64,000 bases of DNA from Clostridia bacterium (lineage in GTDB: Bacteria; Bacillota; Clostridia; Oscillospirales; CAG-272): NCBI GenBank assembly GCA_017428635.1, contig JAFRQK010000051.1, positions 1 to 64,000 of the forward strand. Reading direction: 5' to 3'. Below are positions 40,395 through 48,453 of this stretch, one piece after another; position 1 is the stretch's first letter; every line of letters begins with the position of its first letter. The notes beneath the pieces were generated by a model. The model was not told the DNA's origin. It was given only the letters and a program-made list of their open reading frames with translations, and searched no databases. Position numbers and translations under genes: made by a program.

Positions 40395-42065
40395 TTACAC
40401 GTTCATTATTACGGGAAGCACCATCGGTTTTCTCTTCGTCTTGGAGTAGAGATATTTGCTAAGCGCGTCCTTGACGTGCGTTTTGAGCTGCGTCCACTCG
40501 GTGACGCCCGAGTCGAGCATTTCGGTGAGGACGCGGCGCGCTATGTCGCGCGCCTCTTCGAGGAGTTCCTCGCTCTCTCTGACGTAGACGAATCCGCGGG
40601 AGATTATATCGGGTCCCGACAGAAGTGTCATCTGGTCGAGGTCGAGCGTCGCGACGACGACGATCAGGCCGTCCTGCGAGAGATGGCGTCTGTCGCGCAG
40701 AACGATGTTCCCGACGTCTCCGACGCCGTAGCCGTCGACGAGCGTTCTGCCCGCGGGGACGGTCCCCGCCCTCTTGCACGTCTTGCGGTCGAGTTCAAGT
40801 ACCTGACCGATATCGCACACGAAGATATCTTTCGGATCCATTCCCATGAACTCCGCGAGTTCCTTGTGCTGCATCAGGTGTCTGTATTCGCCGTGGATCG
40901 GCATAAAGAATTTCGGCTTCGTCAGCGCGTGCATGAGTTTGATCTCCTCCTGGCACGCGTGGCCCGATACGTGGACCTCCGCCTCGTCGTGATAAACGCT
41001 CACGCCGCGGCGGTAGAGTTCATTGACGATCCTGTCGATCAGTTTTTCGTTGCCGGGGATGGCGTGCGACGACAGAACGACGAGATCCCCCGTCGTGAGG
41101 GACACCTGCTTGTGCTCCGAGAACGCCATTCTGTACAGCGCCGACATCGGCTCGCCCTGCGAGCCCGTCGTGACGATCGTTATCATCTCGGCGGGGTATC
41201 TGCCGATCTCGGACACGTCGATCAGAACGTGGTCGGGGACGTCCATGTAGCCGAGACGAACCGCCGCGTCGATAATGTTTATCATACTGCGGCCGGTGAC
41301 GGCGACCTTTCTGCCGAACTTGACGCTCGTGTTGATTATCTGCTGTACGCGGTGAACGTTCGATGAGAACGTCGCTATTATGATCCGCTTGTCGGTGTTC
41401 GTCATGAAAATGCTGTCGAGCGACGAACCGACTTTCTTCTCGGACGGCGTGAATCCGGGGCGGTCGATATTCGTCGACTCGCACATCAACAGGAGCACTC
41501 CGTCCCTGCCGTATTCGCCGATCCGCGTGAGGTCCATGATGTCCCCGTCGATCGGAGACACGTCGAGCTTGAAGTCGCCCGTGTGGAACACCGTTCCGAC
41601 GGGTGTCTTTATCGCGATCGCGCAGGCGTCGGCGATCGAGTGATTCACGTGGATGAATTCCGCGCGGAAGACGCCGAGGTCGATCTTATCGCCCGGCTTC
41701 ACGGTCACCATCGTGCGGTGGCCGAGCAGTTTGTGCTCGGCGAGTTTGTTCTCAAGGATCCCGAGCGTCAGTTTCGTCCCGTAGACGGGGACGTCGAGTT
41801 CTTTGAGAAGGTAGGGGATCGCTCCTATATGGTCCTCGTGGCCGTGAGTGATGAGGATACCCTTGACCTTGTCCGCGTTTTTTTCGAGGTACGTGAAGTC
41901 CGGTATGACGAGGTCGATGCCGGGCATATCCTCTTCGGGAAACGCGAGCCCGCAGTCAACGACGATGATATTCGCGCCGTATTCGAGAACGGCGATGTTC
42001 TTTCCTATCTCGTTGAGCCCTCCGAGCATCATGACCCGGAGTTTGGTATGAGGTTTCTTTGCCAT
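40395..42065 (-). CDS. rnj: Ribonuclease J
   Basis: A 556-residue metallo-beta-lactamase/beta-CASP nuclease that combines 5' exonuclease and endonuclease activity in mRNA decay and rRNA processing. The N-terminal LGGLNEIGKN, the metal site HGHEDHIGA (H-x-H-x-D-H), GDFKLD, and the beta-CASP VHVSGHACQEEI are all present, as is the C-terminal domain. It is the first coding gene of the rnj-U32-uppP run. A long leader (42066-42360) with a promoter and a structured segment precedes it. Confidence 0.97.
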   Translation of the reverse strand: MAKKPHTKLRVMMLGGLNEIGKNIAVLEYGANIIVVDCGLAFPEEDMPGIDLVIPDFTYLEKNADKVKGILITHGHEDHIGAIPYLLKELDVPVYGTKLTLGILENKLAEHKLLGHRTMVTVKPGDKIDLGVFRAEFIHVNHSIADACAIAIKTPVGTVFHTGDFKLDVSPIDGDIMDLTRIGEYGRDGVLLLMCESTNIDRPGFTPSEKKVGSSLDSIFMTNTDKRIIIATFSSNVHRVQQIINTSVKFGRKVAVTGRSMINIIDAAVRLGYMDVPDHVLIDVSEIGRYPAEMITIVTTGSQGEPMSALYRMAFSEHKQVSLTTGDLVVLSSHAIPGNEKLIDRIVNELYRRGVSVYHDEAEVHVSGHACQEEIKLMHALTKPKFFMPIHGEYRHLMQHKELAEFMGMDPKDIFVCDIGQVLELDRKTCKRAGTVPAGRTLVDGYGVGDVGNIVLRDRRHLSQDGLIVVVATLDLDQMTLLSGPDIISRGFVYVRESEELLEEARDIARRVLTEMLDSGVTEWTQLKTHVKDALSKYLYSKTKRKPMVLPVIMNV

Positions 42066-42147
42066 TGTTTTCCTTTCTGTTTACCTTTGTTCAATGATAT
42101 TCTATGAGTCCGGAACGTATATGTAATGCGTAAAAATATAAGCACGC

Positions 42148-42387
42148 AAAAAGCGCCGACCTGACCGTTCGGTCAAGTTGGATTCCGTATTCTGTTTTGC
42201 CGGCTGCTTAAGCAACCGATGCGGAAGACGGGGTTCATCCGCGGATCCCCCGAGGGCGGCGGGGGTAATTTCAACAGAGGCCGTTCGGACTTTTCCGAAA
42301 AACGTCCGCCGGGCGCGAAAGACGGTCGCGTACCGGAGCACAGCCTGACTCAGTTTAATATTATACACGGATTTCCGCGCAAGTCAA
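42148..42387 (-). ncRNA. Candidate structured RNA or rnj leader with its own promoter
   Basis: On the minus strand, TTGACT (42382-42387) and TATAAT (42360-42365) are 16 bp apart. About 200 nt of GC-rich, gene-free sequence follow, with stems CGGAC..AAAAGTCCG (near 42290), CCCCC/GGGGG (near 42250), GGTTGC-TTAA-GCAGCC (near 42208) enclosed by TTCCG/CGGAA, and TTGACC/GGTCAG (near 42172), then TTTTT at 42148-42152. The size and isolation resemble 6S RNA, but I cannot match the 6S core with certainty. It could also be an attenuator-like leader controlling rnj. Confidence 0.4.
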
Positions 42388-42403
42388 GTGTTTTCCGCAA
42401 ACC

Positions 42404-42682
42404 TCACCATCGGACGATCAGAAGGATCGCCGCGAAAACGGCGAGCGCGACGGCGGCTCCGGCAAAAAAAGCGGTCAGTTTTTCCCTTTTTCCCTTCCTG
42501 CCCGCGCCGCCTTCGGTCGCCTGCTCGACGATCTTTTTCGCCTCCGTCGCGATCTCCGCGTCGCCGGTCAGCGTCGTGCCCCTGCCCGCGTAATCCTTTC
42601 TTATCACGAAATACGCCTCGTCGAAAACGTCCCCTCCGGGATTCTTTACGTAATATATTCTCCGCTGGCATCCTCTTATCAT
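42404..42682 (-). CDS. Conserved small protein with C-terminal membrane anchor
   Basis: A 92-residue protein. The N-terminal RRIYYVKNPGGDVFDEAYFV resembles a small family seen in clostridial genomes, as I recall it. A basic stretch (about 60-68) is followed by one hydrophobic segment at 69-91, so it is probably a tail-anchored membrane protein. The ATG 42682 frame is fully open. It lies upstream of the candidate RNA and rnj, in the same direction. The function is unknown. Confidence 0.7.
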   Translation of the reverse strand: MIRGCQRRIYYVKNPGGDVFDEAYFVIRKDYAGRGTTLTGDAEIATEAKKIVEQATEGGAGRKGKREKLTAFFAGAAVALAVFAAILLIVRW

Positions 42683-42793
42683 TTTTTTACCGCCTTGCGT
42701 CGCTGTCTGCCATATTTTTGACCCGCCCCGAGTATCATTATTCAGAGGACGGGAACAACATATCCCGCTCGAAATCTTTTTTTATACAACATA

Positions 42794-42822
42794 TTGACAA
42801 TTTTTATTGAATATGGTAAAAT
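42794..42822 (+). promoter_or_regulatory. Promoter of the AbrB-type regulator gene
   Basis: TTGACA (42794-42799) and TAAAAT (42817-42822) have a 17-bp spacer in AT-rich sequence, followed by GAAAGGA before ATG 42857. Confidence 0.8.
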
Positions 42823-42856
42823 ATAGCAGAAAAACATAAAGAAAGGAAATAATACG

Positions 42857-43099
42857 ATGAAAGCGCTCGGAATCATCAGACCGGTAGACGAACTCGGAAG
42901 GATCGTCCTTCCCGTTGAAACGAGAAAAATGATGGATCTCAACCCGAAAGACGGGGTGGAGGTCTTTATCGAAGACGACAAGATCATATTGAAAAAATAC
43001 CGCCCCTCCTGCATTTTCTGCGGAGAAGCGGACGGGGTGATCGATTTCAAAGGGAAAAAGATCTGCCGCGGCTGTATCGAATCGTTGAAAAGCGAATAA
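42857..43099 (+). CDS. AbrB/SpoVT-type regulator with C-terminal zinc ribbon
   Basis: An 80-residue transcription factor. Residues 1-52 form the swapped-hairpin AbrB DNA-binding domain: GIIRPVDELGRIVLPVETRK, with the diagnostic D-E-L-G-R-I-V-L-P run. Residues 53-80 have CIFCG and CRGC, probably binding zinc. In Bacillota, AbrB proteins control the transition to stationary phase and sporulation. The gene is alone with its own promoter and the bidirectional terminator at 43116-43145. Confidence 0.92.
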   Translation: MKALGIIRPVDELGRIVLPVETRKMMDLNPKDGVEVFIEDDKIILKKYRPSCIFCGEADGVIDFKGKKICRGCIESLKSE

Positions 43100-43115
43100 A
43101 ACCTCATAAAAAACG

Positions 43116-43145
43116 AAAACCGCAGTCAGTTCTGACCGCGGTTTT
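43116..43145. terminator. Bidirectional terminator after the AbrB-type gene
   Basis: AAAACCGC..GTCAG pairs with CTGAC..GCGGTTTT across a 2-nt loop, with A-runs and T-runs on both sides. It serves the converging gene at 43126-43314, whose stop lies within it. Confidence 0.88.
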
Positions 43146-43314
43146 TTCTTTTTATCCGAATAATGATAAATACGACTGCGGCAACGATGAGTACCGCAGC
43201 GGCGACCGTGAGAAACTCGATCAGAGCCGTCTGCCCTCCGAGCCCTTCCGAAAGCAGGGCGCTCTCGCCGGTTTCGACCGATTCCTCGAAAGCGGTCGTC
43301 AATTCACTTGTCAC
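43126..43314 (-). CDS. Small single-pass membrane protein
   Basis: A 62-residue protein if started at GTG 43314, with GAGGGGG at the right distance. An upstream GTG (43347) is too near the predicted transcription start to be used. The N-terminal 30 residues are acidic and polar, residues about 31-54 form one membrane segment (LTVAAAVLIVAAVVFIIIR), and the tail is basic. I do not recognise a family. It has its own promoter at 43353-43381. Confidence 0.6.
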   Translation of the reverse strand: MTSELTTAFEESVETGESALLSEGLGGQTALIEFLTVAAAVLIVAAVVFIIIRIKRKNRGQN

Positions 43315-43352
43315 CTGCGCGCACCCCCTCAAAAAGTCACCTTTCACGGAGT

Positions 43353-43381
43353 ATTATAACGCGTTTGTGACAATTTGTCAA
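43353..43381 (-). promoter_or_regulatory. Promoter of the small membrane protein gene
   Basis: On the minus strand, TTGACA (43376-43381) and TATAAT (43353-43358) are consensus hexamers with a 17-bp spacer. TTGACAAATTGTCA also forms a palindrome over the -35 (about 43368-43381), which could be an operator. Confidence 0.82.
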
Positions 43382-43423
43382 CATATTGTTTACAAAAATT
43401 TAAAAAATTGCTTTTGCGCCGCG

Positions 43424-43996
43424 TTATTCCGCCCTGACCTTCATCACGGAACGGATCGGCAGAGATCCGGCGACGGAGACGGAATAATCGAGGCGCATCT
43501 CCCCTCTGCCAGTGACCGGGGATACCGTGTTGACGACCCTGCGGGAAAAAACGCGCGCCTCTACCGCGCCGGCGGGCGTTTCGAAAGCGGACACGTGCGT
43601 TTTTCCCTCCTCGAGCACGAGGATCGAACCGACGGAACCCGATCTCATAACGGAAACTGTCCCGGGATCGTCCGCTCTGAAGTTTATCACGGTCAGGGAG
43701 TCCCCGACCTCTTCGGCGAAAGGATCGCTGAAGGTGATATTGACCTCGTCGCCGTCGAAGGTGAATCTTCCCGCCGTCACGAGTTCCGCATCGTCGTCCC
43801 GGGCGATGCCCTTTTCCTCGACGAAACGGAGAACGGCGTCCTCGACGTCCTCGATGGGGTACGTAAACGACGCGAACGGATCGTCGTCGCAGAGATCTTC
43901 CGGGAAGCGCCCGTCCGGTTCGCGCTCTTCCCCGTCGTAAATGCGGACGGTGAGTTTCACCGTCCGCTTTACCGTTTTTTTGCCGTCTTTCGTCAT
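43424..43996 (-). CDS. DUF1934 (YwiB-like) beta-barrel protein
   Basis: A 190-residue protein with a basic start (MTKDGKKTVKRTVKLTVRIY) and an acidic segment, then the DUF1934 barrel: SVMRSGSVGSILVLEEGK, HVSAFETPAGAVEARVFS and GEMRLDYSVSVAG. B. subtilis YwiB is a lipocalin-like member of unknown role. The start ATG 43996 overlaps the ThuA-like stop by 4 bp (ATGA), so the longer frame upstream is rejected. Confidence 0.82.
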   Translation of the reverse strand: MTKDGKKTVKRTVKLTVRIYDGEEREPDGRFPEDLCDDDPFASFTYPIEDVEDAVLRFVEEKGIARDDDAELVTAGRFTFDGDEVNITFSDPFAEEVGDSLTVINFRADDPGTVSVMRSGSVGSILVLEEGKTHVSAFETPAGAVEARVFSRRVVNTVSPVTGRGEMRLDYSVSVAGSLPIRSVMKVRAE

Positions 43997-44736
43997 TTTG
44001 CGTCGGGATCGAGAGCGCTTCTCACGTACGGCGCCTCGTTCTTGATCTCGTATCCGAAATCGTTCGGACGCGCCCATCTGACCGCGTTTTTGATGATCCT
44101 CTGGATATACGGATTATAGTACGTGGGAACGGACTCGTGACCGGGCTGCAGGTAAACGATCTTGCCGACCCCGCGCGTGAACGTGCAGCAGGAACGGAAG
44201 ATATAACCTTCCTCGAACCATCCGCCGAGGATAAGATCGTCGGGGTTCGGGATGTAGAACGGCTCGGCGTAGAGTTCCTCCTCTTCGAGGTGGAAATGGT
44301 CGGGAATACCCGCCGCGATCGGGTGCGAGGGCTTGAGATTCCACAGGATCTCGTGCTGGTTCTCGCCCCACGAGAGGTTGCCGGTCGCTCCGACGAGCGC
44401 GCGGAAAGGCTTTGAGTGGTGGCCGGAATGAAGAGCGATGAAGCCCATACCGCCGGTATAGACTCTGTGCCTGATATATTCGACTCTGTCATCTCTGACT
44501 TCGCCGTGGTGCATATGACCCCACCAGAGGAGAACGTCGGTGTTGTCAAGGACTTCGTCCGGGATGCCGTGATCCGGCTCGTCGAGCGTCGCCGTCCTTA
44601 CTTCCATATCGGACTCTTCCGACAGAAAGGACGCGATCTGACCGTGGATGCCCTTCGGATAAAGCTTCGCGATCTCCTCGTTGTTCACCTCGTGACGGTA
44701 CTCGTTCCAAATCGTTACTCTGATCTTATCTGCCAT
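43993..44736 (-). CDS. ThuA-like domain protein
   Basis: A 247-residue ThuA-like protein (trehalose utilisation family, class I glutamine amidotransferase-like fold). VTIWNEYRHE at the start, DVLLWWGHMHHGEV, GMGFIALHSGHHSKPF with the conserved histidines and ENQHEILWNLKPSHPIA are typical. ThuA from rhizobia takes part in disaccharide 3-keto metabolism. AGAGGTG before ATG 44736 supports the start over an upstream TTG. No sugar genes are adjacent, so the substrate is open. Confidence 0.88.
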   Translation of the reverse strand: MADKIRVTIWNEYRHEVNNEEIAKLYPKGIHGQIASFLSEESDMEVRTATLDEPDHGIPDEVLDNTDVLLWWGHMHHGEVRDDRVEYIRHRVYTGGMGFIALHSGHHSKPFRALVGATGNLSWGENQHEILWNLKPSHPIAAGIPDHFHLEEEELYAEPFYIPNPDDLILGGWFEEGYIFRSCCTFTRGVGKIVYLQPGHESVPTYYNPYIQRIIKNAVRWARPNDFGYEIKNEAPYVRSALDPDAK

Positions 44737-44815
44737 TTTTTCACCTCTGTGATCTCCCGGAAGGGAGTTTTTTCTCTTAATAAGTATACTATTCCGAAGA
44801 AAGTTTTTCAACGGT

Positions 44816-46399
44816 TTACCAGTATTTGTCGAGCGCGCGCATCTGAACCGCTTCCATGACGTCTTTTTTCGTGATCTTTCCTCCGATGACGCCCGACCCG
44901 TCGTCCGGGCGGCGTGCGCGCTCCACGTCCGCTATCGTGCGTGCGACTCTGAGAATGCGGTCGTAAGCGCGGGCGGACAGATTGAGCCGGCGGAACGCGC
45001 CCTCCATTATTTTGACGCAGTCGTCGTCCAGAACGCAGAAGCGTTTCAGATCGTCCGTGTTCATCATCGCGTTGTTCATCACGGAATAGCGTTCGTATCC
45101 CGCCGAGCGGAAACGCTCGCGGGAGATCTCCCTCGCCGCTTCGACCCTTTCGCGGATCGCGGAGGACGGCTCGGAATCCGATTTGTCCGAGATCTCCGTG
45201 AAATCGACCTCGGGCATCTCCATCTGGATGTCGATCCTGTCGAGCAGCGGTCCCGAGATCTTGGAGAGGTACGCCTTTATGTCAGCAGGCTTGCAGGTGC
45301 ACGTGCCGCGCTTGCTCCCGAAGTACCCGCATTTGCACGGGTTCATCGCGCAGACGAGCATGAACGAGGACGGGAACGTGACTCTGCCCGCGGCGCGGGT
45401 GACGGTGACTTTGGAGTCCTCAAGCGGCTGACGGAGCGCCTCGGACGTCGATTTCGAGAACTCCGGAAACTCATCGAGGAAAAGGACGCCGTTGTGCGCC
45501 AACGATATCTCGCCGGGCATCGGTATCGCGCCGCCTCCCACGAGGGACACGACGGAACACGAGTGGTGGGGCGAGCGGAAAGGTTTTCTCGTAACTATGT
45601 CCCCGTTTTCGGGAATAAGACCCGCGACGGAGTGGAGCTTCGTCGTCTCGATCGCCTCGTCGTAGGTCATCGCGGGAAGGATGGTCGGGATCCTTTTCGC
45701 TATCATCGATTTGCCCGACCCCGGAGGGCCGACCAAAAGAACGTTATGAGCTCCGGCGGCGGCTATTTCGACCGCTCTGCGCGCTCTCGTCTGTCCCTTG
45801 ACCTGCGAGAAATCGTCGACGAAACGGAATCCGTCGGCGGGGTCGATATTCGGAAGCTCGGTAACCTCGTAAACTTTCCCCTCTCCTCTGAGATACGCGA
45901 TCAGTTCTGGCACGTTCTTGACGCCGAACACGCGCGTGGAGGGAGTGACGGCGGCTGCCGCCTCTTTTATGTTTCCGTACGGGACGTATATCTCGGCGAT
46001 ACCGCGGTCTCGCGCCTCGAGCGCCATGCTCAGTACGCCTCTGACCGCTCTGACGTCGCCTGTAAAGGAAAGCTCTCCGATAAAGCATTTGCTTTCAAGA
46101 TCGACGTCCTCGGGCAGCAGACCCGACGAACGGCATAGCGCGACCATTATCCCGAGGTCGAGATCGGATCCCTCTTTGCGTCTGTCCGCGGGCGCGAGAT
46201 TCACCGTCACTTCCATATCGGGGATCGGTATCCCGCACGCCGCGGCGCAGTTCATGACGCGCTCGCGGGATTCTTTGACGGAAATGCCCGGCAAGCCGAC
46301 TATATCGAACTGAGGGATCGATCTTCTCGCGTTGCACTCAACGGTGACGAGAAACGCGTCGATGCCGAAAAGCGCCGCCGTATAAGTCAAAGAAAGCAT
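44816..46399 (-). CDS. YifB/ComM-family AAA ATPase
   Basis: A 527-residue Mg-chelatase-like AAA+ protein. The N-terminal Lon-like domain (about 1-165) is followed by GPPGSGKSMIAKRIP (Walker A), NGVLFLDEFPEF (Walker B) and CAMNPCKCGYFGSKRGTC with the conserved cysteine knot, then the C-terminal helical domain with LSARAYDRILRVARTIAD. ComM homologues act as branch-migration helicases in DNA uptake recombination. It is spaced 4 bp after the degenerate M42 gene, so may be in the murD transcript. Confidence 0.94.
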   Translation of the reverse strand: MLSLTYTAALFGIDAFLVTVECNARRSIPQFDIVGLPGISVKESRERVMNCAAACGIPIPDMEVTVNLAPADRRKEGSDLDLGIMVALCRSSGLLPEDVDLESKCFIGELSFTGDVRAVRGVLSMALEARDRGIAEIYVPYGNIKEAAAAVTPSTRVFGVKNVPELIAYLRGEGKVYEVTELPNIDPADGFRFVDDFSQVKGQTRARRAVEIAAAGAHNVLLVGPPGSGKSMIAKRIPTILPAMTYDEAIETTKLHSVAGLIPENGDIVTRKPFRSPHHSCSVVSLVGGGAIPMPGEISLAHNGVLFLDEFPEFSKSTSEALRQPLEDSKVTVTRAAGRVTFPSSFMLVCAMNPCKCGYFGSKRGTCTCKPADIKAYLSKISGPLLDRIDIQMEMPEVDFTEISDKSDSEPSSAIRERVEAAREISRERFRSAGYERYSVMNNAMMNTDDLKRFCVLDDDCVKIMEGAFRRLNLSARAYDRILRVARTIADVERARRPDDGSGVIGGKITKKDVMEAVQMRALDKYW

Positions 46400-46402
46400 A
46401 TA

Positions 46403-47377
46403 TCAGAATTCTCCGTTTACGAATTCGCAAAGGGACTTTGCCGCCGCGGCGATATCTCGCGCGTCGACCGTCTCGCGCGCCGTTCCGGCGTATCGGCACG
46501 GTATGCCGACCGTCCCGGCGGGCACGCCTTTGGAAAGGAACCTTGCGGCGGCAATGCCGTCGTCCTGAACCCCGGTCGGTTCGGTAACAACGACGGGCAG
46601 ACCGAGCGCGTCTCTCACGCGCGGATCGGCTACGACGGGGCCGGCCGCAGCTACGGCAACGGGGCCGTCTCCGAGCGGCGTCTTCTTCGATCCGTCCTCA
46701 GGAACGGCGACGACGCAGACCGCCGCGTCGGGTCTTGCCGCTTCAGCGGCGGGACCCGCGCTTCTGGCGCCGACCTTGCCCTGAGACGCGAACGTGAGAA
46801 GAACGGTGTTTTTGAGCTCGCGTCCCGACAGCGCGGCAGCCGCCTCGAGAAGAACGGCGACTCCCGCCTTCGCAGCGACGGAGGGACCGGCAACGGTGTC
46901 TCCGTTCACGAGAACGGAGGACGACGGACGCAGCGCCGTGCCGGGAGCGGCTTTTGAGACCGCGTCCTCTTTGCCCGATGCGCCGATATCGACCGCGTAT
47001 TTCAGCGGATCGTCGGGAAGCGTGTCGCTTTTCTCGATAGGAACGATCGTTCCGCGTACGCCGTTCTCGAATTCCGCCTCGCAGTACGCAGCCGCGGAAA
47101 CCGAAAGATTTCCGAGCGAAGCGAAACGGATCCTTCCCTCGACGTCGGCGTCGTTAACGGCAAAAACGCTCTCGTCGGTCGAAGCCGTGAGCATCACGGT
47201 TCTGTCCCCGCCGCCTTTCAGGGCGACGGTCAGCGTGCCGAGCGCGTCTGATGAGATCGCGGCAGACGGAGCCGCGTCTTTTATGTAATTCCTGATATAT
47301 TCCGCAATCTTCGCCTCGCCAGACGGCGGGCTGACGATCGCGGCGAGGTCACGCAGTATCTTTTTGAGGTCTCTCAT
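46403..47377 (-). CDS. Degenerate M42-family peptidase paralogue, metal ligands lost
   Basis: A 324-residue relative of the two M42 enzymes upstream. The fold is retained: AAIVSPPSGEAKIAEYI at the start and VLLTFASQGKVGARSAGPAA later. But every metal or catalytic position differs: AHMDE is TASTDES, the ALDDR site is VAAKAG, CREEL is SQGKV, and the terminal IHT histidine is AGT. It should therefore be inactive as a zinc or cobalt peptidase and may act as a regulator or structural partner. ATG 47377 overlaps the stop of the upstream paralogue by 4 bp. Confidence 0.82.
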   Translation of the reverse strand: MRDLKKILRDLAAIVSPPSGEAKIAEYIRNYIKDAAPSAAISSDALGTLTVALKGGGDRTVMLTASTDESVFAVNDADVEGRIRFASLGNLSVSAAAYCEAEFENGVRGTIVPIEKSDTLPDDPLKYAVDIGASGKEDAVSKAAPGTALRPSSSVLVNGDTVAGPSVAAKAGVAVLLEAAAALSGRELKNTVLLTFASQGKVGARSAGPAAEAARPDAAVCVVAVPEDGSKKTPLGDGPVAVAAAGPVVADPRVRDALGLPVVVTEPTGVQDDGIAAARFLSKGVPAGTVGIPCRYAGTARETVDARDIAAAAKSLCEFVNGEF

Positions 47378-48453
47378 AATTCGGTCTCCTTCAAAGCGAT
47401 CTCCCGCAGTACGGCGGGGGCGAGTTTTTCGATCGAGAGGAAATCGTCCTCTCTGACGACGTTCGATGCGGTGTGGATATACCTCGACGGGGCTGAGATC
47501 GCCGCGACGCGGACGCCTTCCCCGCTTCTCCTGATCGAGGCGGAATCGTTCCCTCCCGAGACGTATTTTTTCGGCTGACACGGGATCCCGTGTTTTTTGC
47601 CCGCATCAAGGATAAGAGAATACAGTTTTCTGTCGTATACGGTCCCGCGGTCGGCGTACGACACCGTGCCGCCTGACCCCTGCTCCGCCACGCGGCGCGT
47701 CGGGTCGACGCCGTCGACGTCGGCTACCGCCGTCGCCTCGAAGACGATCGCCGCGTCGGGCTTTACGACTTCCGCGGCGCAGACGGCGCCGGAAATGCCG
47801 AGTTCCTCGCGGCAGGTGAACGCGCAAAACAGATCGAACGGGAGCTGCTCGCCGCTCTCTTTTATCTCGCGGAGCGTATCGCAAAGGACGGTGCATCCGA
47901 GCCGGTCGTCGAGCGCCTTGCCTTTGATCATCCTTCCGTTTTGTCCGAATCGCACGAAGTCCGATCTGAAAGTGCCGAAGAAGCCCTTTCCGACGACTTT
48001 TTCCGCCTCCTCGCGGCTGCCCGCTCCGACATCGATATACAGATCGCCGTATTCGGGCGCGCCGTCTTTTTTAAGATGAAACGGTTTGATACCGACGACA
48101 CCGTCAAAAAACGACTCGCCGTCTGAAAGCGTCACGTACTGACCCGCGAGTATCTTGGGGTCGCGCGCCGAGAGAGGCGCGAGTTTGAGAGTCCCGTCGT
48201 CCTCGACCGACGAGATCATAAATCCGACCTCGTCCATGTGCGCGGACAGCATCACACGGCGTATGTTCTTCGCTTTTCCCGTGCCGCGGAGCACGGCGAT
48301 AACGCCGCCCGAGCGGTCGCGGACGATCTCGTCCGCGTACGGGGACACCGTTTTTACGATCGTCTCCGCGACGCGCTCCTCGCAGCCTGACGGACCGAAC
48401 GTCAGAGAAAGTTTTTCGAGAAGGGCGACTCCTTTAAGCGTTTGTTCACGCAT
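47374..48453 (-). CDS. M42-family metallo-aminopeptidase
   Basis: A 359-residue enzyme of the M42 (glutamyl aminopeptidase, FrvX/YsdC) group. Ligands are visible: AHMDEVG (first His and Asp), KALDDRLGC (bridging Asp), CREELGISG (general base Glu and metal Glu) and SRYIHTASN (final His). Such dodecameric TET peptidases trim short peptides in the cytoplasm. It overlaps the next M42 gene by 8 bp and the degenerate paralogue by 4 bp. Confidence 0.92.
   Translation of the reverse strand: MREQTLKGVALLEKLSLTFGPSGCEERVAETIVKTVSPYADEIVRDRSGGVIAVLRGTGKAKNIRRVMLSAHMDEVGFMISSVEDDGTLKLAPLSARDPKILAGQYVTLSDGESFFDGVVGIKPFHLKKDGAPEYGDLYIDVGAGSREEAEKVVGKGFFGTFRSDFVRFGQNGRMIKGKALDDRLGCTVLCDTLREIKESGEQLPFDLFCAFTCREELGISGAVCAAEVVKPDAAIVFEATAVADVDGVDPTRRVAEQGSGGTVSYADRGTVYDRKLYSLILDAGKKHGIPCQPKKYVSGGNDSASIRRSGEGVRVAAISAPSRYIHTASNVVREDDFLSIEKLAPAVLREIALKETEL

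Noticed and set aside
42066..42147. A T-box or known metabolite riboswitch in the rnj leader
   Set aside because: No T-box core (GGTGGNACCGCG) or other riboswitch core could be found; only generic hairpins.
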